A DNA stretch of 64,000 bases from Pipra filicauda (lineage: Eukaryota; Chordata; Aves; Passeriformes; Pipridae), in NCBI RefSeq assembly GCF_003945595.2, contig NW_024104096.1, positions 1,049,501-1,113,500 of the forward strand. The letters run 5' to 3'. A program made the position numbers and the translations under genes. The notes under the pieces are model-generated. The model had not been told where the DNA came from, searched no databases, and saw only the letters and a program-made list of their open reading frames with translations. Below, in pieces: positions 1 to 13,916 of the stretch (positions are counted from its first letter, which is position 1; each line of letters starts with the position of its first letter).

Positions 1-2895
1 TGATAAAAATTCCGTTCTCCTTCTTCCCCAAAGCACCACAAAAAGTACTGATGACCTTTCTAGGAGAAAATAAAGCATTGAAATATGGCTATTTCTTTGT
101 GCAAAGCATGTATATACCTCTAAAATCTTTCAGCTCACGAGCATTTAGCAACCCATTTTCCCAGTTCACAAACTGCATTCATCCTTTCCTAACACATATC
201 CCCTTGTGAAAGAAATCCAAACCCAGCAAAATACCTCATTCAAGGTTCATGAAGACCAGATAAGACTGGTTAGACACTGTTTAGTTTCTGGGACTCAGAG
301 ACTGAGTCACTGTCTCTTCCTGTGCTGCCTTTGTTTCAGATTGGAACATATGAAGCTCATTGCCAGAAGTCATCACTACTGGGAAACAATATACCGGGAA
401 ACTACATGTTTTATTATTGGGGTTTTTTTTGGACTTACATGACCTTTGTTATAGAATGGCTATGCGGGGGGGGGAGGGGGGGAGAAGAAAAGCTACAGAC
501 AAGTCTGGTAAGTGATGGAAAATGTAGAAGCAAGGCAGCAGTTACACTGCTCCTGATATTATCTCAGGGTGCTCCAACAAGAAGTTGCCTTCTTGCTTTC
601 TCCTCCTTACAGGATGGTTGTGACAGCCCACCTGCCATGTGCTAGCACAGGAGAGGGCAGGAAGCCAGCCTGTGCAGCATGCACAAACCACTTGTTGTAT
701 GAGTAAAAGCAATAGAGGAAGGGATACAGTCACAGCTCTGTCAGATCTCCCCTCTGATCATGAAGCTCAAAGTGGCATTGCTCAGGAGTTGGGCCTGGAC
801 AAAGGAGATTTGCCACTCTAGAGCTGTGGCACAATTAAGAGTCCACCGCCTCTTGCTGGTTGCAGGGCAAACTTCAAGTGTCTGCACTATGTAATCCATG
901 GTGTTTTCCCTGAAGCGGGGTGTTCATCACTGTGAGATGCACTGAAGCATCTAAAAGAGGAAAAAAAAGACCAAAAAAAGTTAAAATCAAGCTCTGAGTA
1001 TTGTATCCTTGCGTCTCGGTACTGAATCAACTCCCCCAAATTTTCTGTTCAAGTCTGACCTTTGTTATTGTTTTCCAAGAATTTTGAATTAAAATACTTT
1101 TTTCTAAGGAGCTGCATGTTTTCTTTCAATATAGCAAAATGAGAATTTGTAAGATTTTCCTAGTGGTTGTGTGTTTTCATGGTTTCAGCCAAGAAACATG
1201 GCAGTTTACAAGGTGTCATGAATCTCCATAATTTGAAATTTAATTTGTGCTCTTTAAATTAGATCTTTTGTCAGGCTTTCTTTATTCAAAAGTTCTTTAT
1301 ACAGTAAGAATATTTTGGCACTACTGATGTAACAAATCATCTTACAAGACAGTTGTCTCCTGATGTGCATTTCTTCAGGTCATCTTTCTTCTATAGGACA
1401 TAGTATTGATCCTTTAAACTTTCTTCTCAAAGTTAAAGATATAGAAGAATGGGACTGAATTACCAAATCCGTACTCTAAATCCTATATCTAAAAGCACAC
1501 AATCTGCTATGACATTTCTGCCCATCCAGAGCTAAGCTTGCCAGGTATGACTGTTTCTTTTTCTAAAAATCGTAGAATTTGTGCAGGCATTCTGCACTTT
1601 TTTCCAAGTAGTAGGATATGCTTATCAGAAGGATACTAGTGAAGGGAAAGAAATAATAGGGATCAAGAATAATATCTTACTGCACCCAGATTTATATATT
1701 CTCTTCTGCATCTTTATTTTAAAACTGATAAGTTTTTTAATCCAACATTGCAACTGCACTTCTATTTTCTGTCAAAAACTAGTTTTGTATTAACTTTACA
1801 CCTCAGAGGAGTGGTTTCCTTGCCAATATTTGTATCTCGTGCACCACAATTCATGCTTACTATTGATGTATAGACTTATTGGTGAGTCATAGTTACACAC
1901 TTACACAGCACTAACTAATTTGACCACCATTAACATTGTCATTTCTGTATTTTTGTCCAGACTTATCACATCAATATTGTAATTAAAGCTTCAAGAGAGT
2001 GTGAAAGTCTGCTTTGGAGCAAATGGAAGGATAAATATCTAGTTTCCTGCTCTGGAGACTTAAAAGCATTTGAAAACCCTCTACCTTTTACACTGAATGA
2101 TATTTCTGATTAATTCTTTGGGCAAGTTTTTTTGAAAACTGTATTTTACCTCTTTTTAAGTGAAGACAGATATCTACAGACCAGCACCATGACAGCCTTG
2201 ACTTTGTTCTACAAGGGACCAGTCATATATTTTAGTTTGTATTTTTGGCTTTTACTTTGAAGCTGAAGGTGTATATGGTCTAAACAGAATATTATAAGAT
2301 CTTTTTCCTAGAACATAATGAAAACTCCATTAAGAATACATCTTGTCAAAACAGCCTCTCAGATTGTTGAAAAGATGTAATTTCATTGTGAGTTTTTACA
2401 TTTCTATCCATGCCTGTAGAATACGAAAGCTTTTGGATGCTGATTTAGCAAATTTTGACCAAGTAATTTTTTGGGGTGAGGGTAGGTGAATATACTGCAT
2501 AATTTTAATTATCACTTCCATTGATAAATCCAGAGAAATTCTAAGAAATGTGAGCTTTGTCTTCTACACATTCCAAAAAGCCCAAATATCATGCCAAAAC
2601 CCCACTGGTTTGGATATAAACTGCTAAAGAAATTATTATATCAACTAGTGTAGTGTCCCTTATTTTAAGTGGATTATTTAACTTTCAAGAGGAAAGTAAA
2701 TTATGTCACCTAAATTCTAAACCATTTCAGCTTTCTGAAACAACATTTGTGACTCAACGTTCCATTCTACTCAAATATTTTTTGTCTGTGAAGAACAGAA
2801 AACAGAGTTAAGTGAGATTAGGAATTAAGATACGCAGTTACACTATGGGAGTTAAAGGCTGTGGCAATGAGAGAACTGAATGCCTGCACAGCATA
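1..2895. other. Intergenic, no gene recognised
   Basis: Unique-looking AT-rich DNA with scattered stops in all frames. The one distinctive element is a G-run at 466-482. No exon with paired splice sites and conserved coding was seen. Confidence 0.6.
466..482 (+). repeat. G-run, possible G-quadruplex
   Basis: A run of nine G, one A, then seven G. It could fold as a G-quadruplex, but the tract is isolated and not next to any promoter I can identify. Confidence 0.5.
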
Positions 2896-3130
2896 TCATA
2901 GAATCATAGAATAGTTTGGGTTGGAAGGGACCTTTGAAGGCCATCTAGTCCGGACTCTCTGCAAGGACATCTTCAACTAGATCAAGTTGTTCAGACCCGT
3001 CACCACTCTCATTGTAAGAACCTTCTTTCGTATATCTATCTACATCAACCCTTCAGATTTAAGCCATTACCCCTTGTCCTATTGCAACAGTCTGATAGTT
3101 GATGCATTTAGCAAATATCCTTAAAGATTT
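2896..3130 (-). mobile_element. CR1 LINE 3' fragment
   Basis: It begins TCATAGAATCATAGAATAG, the reverse complement of the CR1 3' terminal 8-mer repeat, and continues with the hallmark GGTTGGAAGGGACCTTTGAAGG and a CATCTTCAACTAGATCAAGTTG block. The element is therefore on the minus strand and heavily 5'-truncated, as is usual for avian CR1. The far boundary is approximate; diverged sequence may extend to about 3200. Confidence 0.85.
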
Positions 3131-3393
3131 CATGTTTTCTAGCCTTATATTGTTAGATACCTTTTGGGTCACGTTCCTTGTCCCCAGTGTAGAGTGGAAC
3201 AGTACACTGGATTTGGGTGCCAAGCGTTCAAGCCTTACCCAATATCTCTTACCATTTGAGCTGGAAATTTGAAGGCAGCAAGGTTATAACCATATGCAAA
3301 TGTTGGACTTGGTGAGAATTTAGCTGCCTTTCTCAGAGATGGTGACCTGCCCAAATAACATTAACTCCTAGAGATCGGAGTGATTCTGTCTAG

Positions 3394-3960
3394 ATCAGAG
3401 AATCACAGAATCACAGAATATGCCAGGTTGGAAGGAACCCATAATGATCATCAAGTCCAGCTCCTAGGCCAGCACCTGTCCCCAGGAGATTCATATCATG
3501 TGCCTGAGAGTATTGTCCAAACACCTCTGGAACTCTGTCAGACGTGGTGCTGTGACCACTGCCCCAGGGAGCCTGTTCTAGCATGAAAGCATTCTCTGGG
3601 TGAAGAACCTTCTTCTAAAATCCAACCTAAACCTTCCCTGGCACAACTTCAGATCATTCCCTTGGGTCCTGTCACTGGTCACCACAGAGAAGAGATCAGT
3701 GTCTGCCCCTCCTCTTCCCCTCACAAGGAAGTTGTAACTGCAATGAGATTTCTCCTCTGTCTCCTCTTTTCCAGGTTGAACAAACCAAGTCCGTACAAAC
3801 ATCCAGGGTTGCCCCATCCCAGGTGCAGAATCCAGCACTTTCCCTTGCTGAACTTCATGTGGTTGGTGATTGCCCAGTCCTCTCATTTGTCGAGGTCTCT
3901 CTCTCTCTCTCTGTCTCTCTGCCTCTTTACTTATTCCTGAGTTAGCAGCACTGAGCACTC
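3394..3960 (-). mobile_element. CR1 LINE 3' fragment, longer copy
   Basis: It starts with AATCACAGAATCACAGAAT and GGTTGGAAGGAACCC, the CR1 3' end in reverse. It continues through the typical body (GTGAAGAACCTTCTTCTAA, and a CCCTTGGGTCCTGTCACTGG block). Next is the CR1 segment near GTGCAGAATCCAGCACTT, ending in a TCTCTC stretch at about 3896-3925. Open frames of up to about 150 codons here are shadows of the repeat, not genes. Confidence 0.85.
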
Positions 3961-4260
3961 TTGTGACACACCATACACAGAAAATTAGTAACACTAATGC
4001 AATTTCAGCCTTGTAAGTAAACACGATCCACTGTTCCAACTCTTTTAGCGTTGCTTAACGAGTCCTCCACCTACACATGTATTTTCTGTGATTCTTTGGT
4101 TTGATAGCCAATAAAGTCATGAACCTGGAGTGGCTCTTTGGATCTCCCAGAGTGCATCGTGGGGTCCCCTGCACTCCCTGTCCCTTGCACCAAGCTGGTC
4201 GCCAGCTCAGTTATACAACAGCGAGTTCATTAGCTGAAAGTGGGAAAAGCTTCAATTACC
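3930..4260 (+). mobile_element. Possible old LTR fragment
   Basis: At about 4111 an AATAAA (CCAATAAAGTCATGAACC) is followed by a stretch resembling a retroviral R/U5: CTCTTTGGATCTCCCAGAG, then a GC-rich CATCGTGGGGTCCCCTGC. Such a GC-rich block after a poly(A) signal is unlike the flanking AT-rich DNA. No terminal TG/CA pair or target duplication could be fixed, so this is a tentative call. Confidence 0.3.
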
Positions 4261-7200
4261 TAAATAGCTGAAGGTCTAAAAAATAGTTTCTGAGCACCAG
4301 CTATCACAGCCACAGCCTGGGTTCTGGCACTGGCTTACAAAGTACTATGTTCCACTGTGCATATATGAATCTACAGAGTCCACTCTAAGTCAGTAAAGCA
4401 CCCAAAACATCTGTTAATTACTTTCTCTACATTACATAAGGCAACTACATGCATTAAATTATTATAGTCATTAGTGGATTGGGTGTTCAATGGCAGAAGT
4501 GTCTTTGAAGCAGTAGCACTGCCAAGTCACTTCAATCTTTCCCCCAAAGTCTGTTCCGTTTAGCTTCTCAAATAAGGAAACCAACATGTAAGTTAAAATA
4601 TAACTAGCAGAAAGACAAGAATTCTTATCTCCTGGGCACAATGGAAAAAAAAAGCCAGCCCAGAGTAAATCTCATCAGTCCCTTGATGATGAAAATCTAA
4701 TGCAGCAGCTGTTTGCCTGGGAACAGTCTCTCAACAGGTTTTGATTTCACAGCACTGAACCAATCTTTCATGGAGAGCACACGAGAACAGCAGCTCTCCC
4801 CTTGAAGATGGGGTGGGCCATTCCTGCCTTCTGATACAACTCAGTGACTGCTCTAATACTGACATGTTGCTTAGGACCATGCTGTGGACACAGTGGGATG
4901 GAAGAGGGAAAGGATGTCTGCAGCTTCAGGGATTTTCAAAGAGAAGAAATTTTCAAAGTCACACACATCCACTAGTGAAAACAAAATTTTAAGCTAGTAA
5001 GAGAACATTTGCTTGCAAAATGCATAATTAACCTTTAGAACTCAAAATGCCACTGGATTTAAAAGCTGAGCTATAGGTAAGAAGGGTTATGTATTAATAT
5101 ATTTATAATAGAGACATTTATAATACATTTGTAATACAGACTTCAGCCAGAGTATTTACAGATTTTTTTTTTTATTTCTGTTTAAGGAACATCACCCAAG
5201 TCAGGGAAGAATATGTACTGGTATTCTTTCAGATTTTTCGCTGTAGAGCTACAAACATTCTTCACTTCATTTTCTGGTGAAGGAAAGCAGGATAAAAGTA
5301 ACAATTGTGACTTTTGGCAAATTTAGATAGGTTTCATTTTCCCCTCTGAAAAGAGTACATCAATTTGAAGTGGTCACTGTAGGTGCTACAGCTTTGTAGA
5401 AGAATACTGAAATAAATTTAATTTTTTTCTAACAATCTTAATTATACTTTATGTATTGTAATTACATGAAATATATTAACATCATAACAGAATGCTCATA
5501 AGCCCACTGCAATTTGCCAGTTGTCTGATGGCATCAAAAGCTAAAAGACACATGTTCAACACTTAAATAAAAGTGCTAGAGAGCAAAATAAATATTCCAT
5601 ACTCTATGAAGTTAAAAGTCTTTTTTATATTAATTTCTTATGGAAGGAAAGTTTTTATGGAGATGTACATGTAACTCTGTAAATCAGTATCATAAGAGGC
5701 ATCTTTACTAATGGCTTTCTTGAATTCTTTAGATCTATTGTAGTTGAGGTCAAGTGGTGTTTAGTTCTTATTGTTTTAAGCACATAGGCATACAAAGAGT
5801 GGTGGGGGTTTTTTTTAACCTGGATTCTCTACTAGTGATTTTTTTTGATCTGCCAAGATTTTTGCATTAGATACATTTCAGAAAATAGCATTTGTTCTCA
5901 GCCATGACCCACAATTCTTTAGGAAAACAAGTGCAGATCACTTCTTCTGCCAATAAGAAGCATGAACTCCAAATTTCCATGGCTTTTCCTATGCAGTGAG
6001 TATAACACTAAAGGGAAGCACCATCCTTGCAGTGTCAACTTTTCACACTGATATTGTTTGCTTTCTCTATGGTAGGTGTTTTTTTCCTTCTGTTGCATTT
6101 TTACTGTCGTACATGTATCTCTCTATATTAAGAAAATTCTGATCAGCTGCCTATTAGTCTATTACGGAAAGATTACTTTGAGAGAAATAAATACTGACAT
6201 AAACAACAAAATCCTGTTGCTTTCCAGTGAAACTAGTTCACATTTTTCTATTCATCTAAGAGACAGCAAACACTCAGAATTATTAGGGAGATGAATAAAG
6301 CAGAGAAAAATGTTTGTAATTGTTACTTGACCAATTTTCCGTTCCAATTGTTTGTGTTCTGAAAGACAAAGAGATACAATTTGAAAACTAAAAAAAGCCT
6401 TGCCACTAAGATACTGAAACAGTTGAATCAACAGCTGAATCATCTGCATATGGATGACCAATCTAAAGTAAACAATTCTGTGATAAATTAAGGACTATTT
6501 GTTTTTCACTTACTGCAAAATGAAAGCATGTTATTTTTAAAAGGGACAACGATTACACAAAAGGGTTGCCCTTGCCAATCTGTCAATGCTTAATTCAACA
6601 GTTGTGTGTACTTTAGCATCCAGATCACAATATTTCATTCTGCAGTGCACTTTAATTCAAAACGTCCCGTTGAGGTTTGACTACCAGCTACACACCTCTG
6701 CTTGGGTACTTATGGTCAGCCTGAAAAATCACAAAAATAGATAAAATGCATATTTTATATGAGAGTGGAACAGAAAAAATTTAAAATAAGTAATTCATAC
6801 CAAAAACCTAGGCTCATTTTACAGACATCTCCCAGCTACTCCAGCCCCAGTCTGCATACAGGCATTGAGGCTTGCAAATCAGCTTGAACTTTTGGTTAAA
6901 ATTTTCCTGACTAATGGTGAATGTCACAGACTAGAAGATGAGAAGAAACCTGATGAGGGCCATCTTCCATCCTTCAGACTAAGGGAGCATCAATCACATG
7001 TATCGTTCCTGAAGAATATTTTCTTGTTCTTCACAACTACAACATGCCATCAGTGCTCCACAACTTTCCTGCACAATATTTCCTTAAACTTACATAAAAA
7101 CCTTAATTAATAATCACAGCTCCCTTTCTGCAAGTTAAACTCACTGCTTTCTGATGTATTTCTCATTTTTATGAAAGAACAGACTGACTGGCTTTTGTAA

Positions 7201-7619
7201 CATTTTTGTATATTATGAGGCTTATTTAGGTAAACTAAACAATTTTTATGTTTCCCTTGGAAATCTTTTATTCTATATCTTTGACCAGGTTGCTTCGTAT
7301 TTGATTCCCTCCAAATTACTTTTCTTTCATTAATGTTGTCTAAAACACAGTACTGCCATGAAAACCTTGCAGCACAGAACGATGAAGAAGAAAGGTTATT
7401 TCCCATTATTCACACAGATTGCTGTCTAATTTCACTCTTGTAGGAGTGTTTGCTTTCTCACAAGAGTAGCACTGGTGTCTCATCCAATCCGTGGACTACA
7501 ATCATTCCTGGATCCCTTTTTATCAAAATGATTCTAACGCAGTTGTTTTTCATTCTGTTCTTTAGAATTTTATTATTCAATAGTCTGAATTCTTCTTAAA
7601 TTCTGCTCTTCCTTTGGAA
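4261..7619. other. Intergenic, nothing recognised
   Basis: AT-rich unique-looking DNA with short poly-T and poly-A runs. Neither a coding exon nor a repeat family was identified by eye. Confidence 0.5.
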
Positions 7620-8170
7620 AGACGATGGTTCCTGCTGAGGTGCAGATCCCTGCACTTGCCCTTGTTGACTCATATCCACCAACTTGTCAAGGCCAATTTT
7701 AAAGCTAAGCATGTCTACGCATTCTCGTTCCCTTCCCACTTACTATTACCTCTAAATTTAATGACTGTACTCTTATTTCATCATCCAGTCATTAACACAA
7801 ACTATTGATGAGTGTCACACAGAGGTCACATTCCCTGACTTTAAGCTACTGAATTCTGGGAACAGTTTTCCAACTAGTTTTGCATGGAGCCTTCAGCGCA
7901 TACAGCTCGCCAAAAAAGTGTCAGGAGAAACAACAGAATTTTGTACTAAAACCAGAATGTGTAACATCTGCTGTTTCTATCTGTTAAGACAGCCTTCCAT
8001 ATTTTTAAAGGCAGAAATTAAGTTGGTTGGACATGATTTGTTCTTGACAAATCTGTGTTGGCTGTTTCTCAGTTCTTGTTTTTTTCTAGATATTTGTAAG
8101 CTCTACTGTAATTGCCCAGCATTTCTGCAGAAATTTCTGGTAAGCTGTGAGACAGTTTACCATCTAACTC
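7620..8170 (-). mobile_element. Old, diverged CR1-like LINE remnant
   Basis: It contains GGTGCAGATCCCTGCACTTG followed by a CCTTGTTGACTCATATCC-like block, and near 8022 GGTTGGACATGATTTGTTC then TTGACAAATCTGTGTTGGCTG. Both recur in CR1/L3 LINE bodies in this reverse orientation. Divergence is high and the terminal 8-mers are absent, so this is an ancient internal piece. Orientation and edges are inferred. Confidence 0.5.
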
Positions 8171-11100
8171 TTATCTCCCTCTTTAAAATACAATAGACAG
8201 CAGGTTTTTCGTCTTTTTTTTCAGCCTTCCATTGTTGTGCTCCTCCTTCACATGTTTTAAAAAGTAGCAGCAAATGACAGAGATATCATGATCTCTCCTC
8301 TGGAGTTCACAAGGAATGTTGTCATGATCCTTCAGTTTCACTTGGACCACAGCGAACAGAGCCAGTTTTCTCATCTCAGGACAGACTCTCTCCTCCAATG
8401 CCTGGCTACTAATGAGTGCCTTGCAGACATGGAGCTCTGCTGGAGTTTGATGTGCAAGTGCAGTCACAATCAACTGGCTAACACATGGTATAAAAAAATC
8501 GGTACGAAACTTGTGGCCATACAGTACATGTAAGTGGAGGAATATCATTAGAATAACACATCCCTTTCCACAATTTGCTCTTTTTAGAATGTCGAGGGGA
8601 GGAGGATGGGGAAAGATAATAAACTAACTTGTCAAACTTTCCCAAGATGCAAGATTTATTACGAAATTGTACAAATTTTCTTGCTGTTTGGAATTCGTGC
8701 TGTATTACTCATGGGAAGGAATAGGAATTAAATAAAAATGATTACTTTCTATAGGACAGAAGTCTCTGGTAACCATTACTCTTTGGGGACAATTAAGGCC
8801 AGAGATAATAGCTGCTCCCATCTTCTACCCAGTATCACTCCATTCAAAGTTTTTCCCCAAACAATGTCTGCAAGGAGTTAATCAGAATTCAATGGGAAAA
8901 CACAGGGGTTTCTTTTCGTGTGGGAATATGCCAACTTTCACCTTTACTCGCAGACCTGGGAAGATACTTTAATACAAAATTAATTTCACTGGAACCAGTT
9001 AGAAATGAACTTACAATCTTTTGAATGAGGGAAGAATTTGTTCCTCTGAAACATTCTAATACAACCAAAGGAAATAAATCTACCATTCTACAAGTTATTT
9101 TTTCTTCTGTTCAGTCTGTCTCCACTATAATGACTATTTTTCGGCTGTGTTCTCGTGTCAGTTCTACCTACTCAGACTTTCAGCATCCGTGAGGCACCCC
9201 ATTTCTTCAAGACTGAGAAGTGGTTTGGCTGAGAAGGAAACCAGCTCTCCAGAGAATAACAGTACACAGAAGTAATCAGGAATTCAGTGTTTACCTGATC
9301 CAAGTCTGGTAAAGCTAAGCCAAGTGCTAGAAGGAATAAGTGTCTTAGGAGGAACAGGAAATAAAGGAGGAAGAAGATACACACACCACACAACAGCAAA
9401 TATACAGAAGTCTTCTCAAAGGAGGGACAAAGGTCTCTCCAAACTGTGACTCCTCCAAGATGTGACAGATCTTGCAAAGCTTGGTAAAAGTCAAGAGGGA
9501 AAAGCTGGCAGGAGGGCAGTAACCAGCTAGACTCAGAACTTTTTTCATGCTTAAAGGGGCTGATTATCATCTAATCTTTAAAAGAAATGAAATAACAAAA
9601 AAAATTACCGCCTTTGAGGCTCACTTTTTGAGCATGTAATTTCATCATATTTCTTGATTTTTTGTATATTTGAAGGGCTGTTTCATCCTATTTTCAGAAT
9701 GTCAGCAAAATTATTTGGAGTCACTGAACTACGCAAGCTGTTTGGCAGTAATTGGCACTGCTGGAGATGGGCGATTAACTCTGTTCTGTGTTTCAGATGT
9801 AATACTGGCAATGAGCAATATCTTTTAATGATAGTTGAGTCATTGACTAATGTGAAAAAAAAAACCAACCCAAAAGCCACAAACCCAACAACCCAAACAA
9901 TAAAAAATTATCACCAGTTCTTCTTCTTGGCCAAAAATGTCAACAACATCACAATATCCTAAGTGTCTCCTTTTGGTACACTAAATAGATTGTGTTAAAT
10001 TATCTATTTCCTCAATACGTTGAAGTGAATTTCAGAATTAAGAGAAAGCAGTTTCATTCGGTCTTGGTTTTTGTTTGATGTTAGATAATCATCATCATCT
10101 GCTTTTGAGTGGAGTTTGATGGTGAAGAACTGCCATAATTAGCTATTCTTGCCCTCACACCTCTGAGAGACAGACACTGCTCTGCTCAGATGTGTCTATT
10201 AGCCAGGACTCCTTGACCTCATCCAACTAGGCCCATTGCAGTCTTGCTCTGGATCTTACAGCCTCATGAGGTCCTTTTCAGGATTCCAGGTGGTTTTTTT
10301 TCAAATCCAGCCCAAGACAGAACAGTTTGGCAGAAAATTGGACACTTTGATTTTGTTTCTGATAGAAGCTCATAGTATCTTCCTTGAATACATTCAGCAC
10401 TTTTGTTAAAAGCAAGCTATCCATGCACCAAAAGAGGTTAGTTTTGCATTATGCTTTGGGAATGGATGACTGCCAAATTAACTATTCCAAAAACAAATTC
10501 CTGGCTGCGAAGGGCAGGAACAGGACTCATGTGATTTGTAAAGAGATAAAGGTGAGGCCTGTCAGCCTTGGAGGTGATGTCAACCACGCCAAACAACCTG
10601 GCTGTTTACAGTGGGAGTTTGGCTGGTTAGAGATCCCCTTTACATCAGCTCTGAGTGTGGAGAGGAGAGACCTCTTCACCCAAAAGTCATCATCACATTG
10701 AAACCAGAAGAGGTCCATCCTCAATGCAGAAAGCACTCGATGCTAAACTTTAGATATTCAAAGAATTTCTCTTGTCTCTCCTTCATGGTCAGTGTCCAGT
10801 AATACCCGTTTGCCTCCATCCTAATAAAGGGTTGTGATCAGCTCTTGTCCATGGCATGGGCTCAGGCACAGCAGAGTTCAATAGCCTTAGTCACCCTTCT
10901 CCATAAAATTCTGTGAGATCTGACTGTTCTTTATCCTGATCCCCCAACTTCAAACTAAACACATCTGGCCTCTTACTGAAACATGCATCTCCGGTCTGAG
11001 CTATTACTTGTCCAGCAGTAGAGCCAACAACAAAAGAGCACAAAGCAGGACACACTGCATATGGAAAAACACCTATTTTAATATGTTCCACCCATCATTG

Positions 11101-13740
11101 TCTCTAGGATGGTACCAGCTTGACCCTAACTGTTGTGTGAATAGGGCCTTTATTGGTAACAATAGAGGTAACAAGTAACAAAACCCTAAACAAGAAAAGT
11201 GATGGCACATTGTTACAGGCAGTAGAACTTATCAGAGTTCTGAGGAATCAGGGCTTAACAGGTTTTTGAAAACAAAAGTTGTTTAATCTTGAGTCGCCAT
11301 CAGTCACCACTTCATTACTGCAAAGCATAGGGACAGAATAAACTAGAATCATATTTTCTAGCCAGCACTTGCTTCCTCCCATGCTCTTCTACACAAACTA
11401 TTTATGGATGTAAAAGAATGACCCTAACCTGACAAAATTCTGGGGAAACTCCTTAAAAAAAAACCAAACAAAATCCACTTTGCTGTAGTTCAAAACATAG
11501 TGGCCTTCGAGCCCTGCTTGCATAAGGTGCATGCTGGCAGTAGTTTCCTGAACAATGGCAGTGTAATCACAGAGCAGAAAGGCAGAAGCAGTTATTTTGA
11601 CTCAGAGTTTGGGAAGCATCAAAACATTCATCTGAGCAAGAAAGAGAACAAAAGCTCATCTGCTGCAGCAACAGGCACTGCTCAGTATCTTCTTCTGTAT
11701 TTATTAAATAGGAATTTTATACAAGTATTAGATCATCAATAACCTTCACTGTTGTATAAACTTGCCAGAAGTGATGAAACTTGAAAAGGAAAAACTTGAA
11801 AAGTAGAACCTACTTTTGGTAAAGTCTGCATGTTTCAGTTTTATAGCTTTTCAGTACCTGAATGATGATTGATTTTATATAAACATAAAAAATGTCAAAC
11901 TACCTTTGTAATGAGCTATTTGTTTTAACGAAGGAGCCTCATGCTGCACTATGGTTTCTTGGTTAAATAAGGTGAATCTCCCATCCCACTAATTAACAAT
12001 CACGTCATTTTTTCCACTCTAAGTGACTAATGGAAATTTGAATACCATACCTGCTTGTTCGCCTGAAGTTTGCTTAACACTGCATGATGGCAAAGCATTT
12101 GTAGGTTTAGTCTTTAATGTATTGATTTTTCTTGTTATGCTTTGCTACTCAAAGTCAGTAAAGTCTTGTTAGAACACAGCGGTGCCTGATTATCTCAAAG
12201 GTACAGCTATCTCCCAATCCTCATTAGCTTCCTGGTGAGCTAAAGGTTCTTTAATCCTCCAAGGTGAGGAAAATCAGGACAGAAATCATTTACCAAATCC
12301 CATCCATCAAGGTTTTGGCAATAAAACATGTCAGAAATTTTAAAGAGGAAGTCATCTTTGTACCAGCAAAAAATATGCTATTTGTCAGAAAATTAAAAGA
12401 AATGAGGTTGTTAAACATTTTTGAAGGTAAGGTTTTCTTTTCAGATAAAGGTTCCAGGAATTTGGTTGCATCTTAATAAATTCTTGACAATATCTGAAGA
12501 CTTCTACAGCCTGAAAATAAAATATGGATGGCTATACAGGTTTGGATAATTCAGTTGCTAGACAAAATAATTGTCTGTATCTTCTGTGAGGATTACAAGG
12601 AAAGATAATCTCTTATTTGGAAAAAGATTCTTTTCCATGACACATCAAAAACAGAGAGGTAAAAATTGATTTTGTTCCTGCCTACATTGAGCAGCATTTT
12701 GGTCCTCATTCATTAGTGACTAAATTTTCAAGCATCATGACAGACTGATACGCCTTTATAGCCCAGTGACTTCAGCTCTTTATGAGTTTCATCTTTAAGT
12801 TGGATGGAGTTGACTGTCTCTGGGCAAGTAGGAAAGTTGGTGGCAAAAATTCCAAAATAACCTCTACTAATTAACTTCTTTTAAAAATTAACAAAACCAA
12901 ATGGGTGTAGAGTATATTTGGAAAAGGTTTGAAAATTAATTTATCATATACTGGTGGTAAATACATCATTCACCACATATTCAGACTTCTACTTTAGCTG
13001 CTACCTAAAATCTGAGATTAACATAGCCTTTAAACTTAGACTGCTTAGTTTAATCAAGAAAAAAAAGTCTTTTTTTTAACTTTCTGGATCATCTTTGGCA
13101 TTTCTAAAAGTACTAGATCTGCATATACAGAGAGGAAATAGGAGACAGAAAATATTATGGCCCACAATAAAAATTAAAAAAAATACCTTTCACGTAAGCA
13201 GCACTACATGGTAAGCTTGTTATTTCATTTCCATCAAAATAATTTGGGTGACCAGAAAAGTGCTAAAATTAATTTTTTTTTTCAAGCGGGTGACAACTCC
13301 TCCGTATGAAGTTTTCCAGAGCTTTATTCATTAATCATATGGGAGAGCACAATCTAACTCTGTAGATGCTGAGCAGGATGCCACCCTGCAGGTTAAACTA
13401 AATGCTTAATAACCTTTCTGGCTCACCCAGGCTGCGGAGAGGTCAGACAATGATTGTCCCAAGCTCAGCAAAGCAGGAGGGGAGAGGGCTCTTACAGCAG
13501 GCATTTAGAAAAATAAATTCATGTTACAAGCTCCAAAAAAATGCACTGGCCCAGATGAGGGGTTGGCAGACACTTAGAAGAATGTTTTATTGTTGATTAA
13601 GAGGAGGATTGCCATCTATTTAAAAACTATTTAAATACTGGCCAAGTAGGTTTGGTCAGTGAATATTTTCTTCGGGTCATTCTAGATTAATCCATCCTTT
13701 TTTTCCCCCTATCTCCTTCCCTGGCCTCAAAAAAATACAG

Positions 13741-13916
13741 AATAAACAGCAAGACCAAAAGCAACCAAAAAAACCCCAACAACAACCAACCCTCCCCCCC
13801 ACCAAAAAACCCAAAACCAACCAACCAACCAACCAAAGAACTTCAAAAAACCAAACCAAACAAAAAAACCACAACAAAACAAAAAACCCACACAAACCCC
13901 CCAGACCAAACCAAAA
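13741..13916. repeat. A/C-rich low-complexity tract
   Basis: About 175 nt composed almost only of A and C, including a (CCAA) run around 13815-13836 (AACCAACCAACCAACCAACC). The long minus-strand open frames over it, rich in Trp, Gly and Phe, are artefacts of composition. Confidence 0.85.

Noticed and set aside
3578..4039. 153-codon minus-strand open frame
   Set aside because: It lies inside a CR1 copy and a TCTCTC stretch; the repetitive RERERERP part is translated simple repeat.
9172..9570. 132-codon minus-strand open frame, Leu/Phe-rich
   Set aside because: A second frame is also open over 9548-9345; no domain, splice context or known family. Treated as chance.
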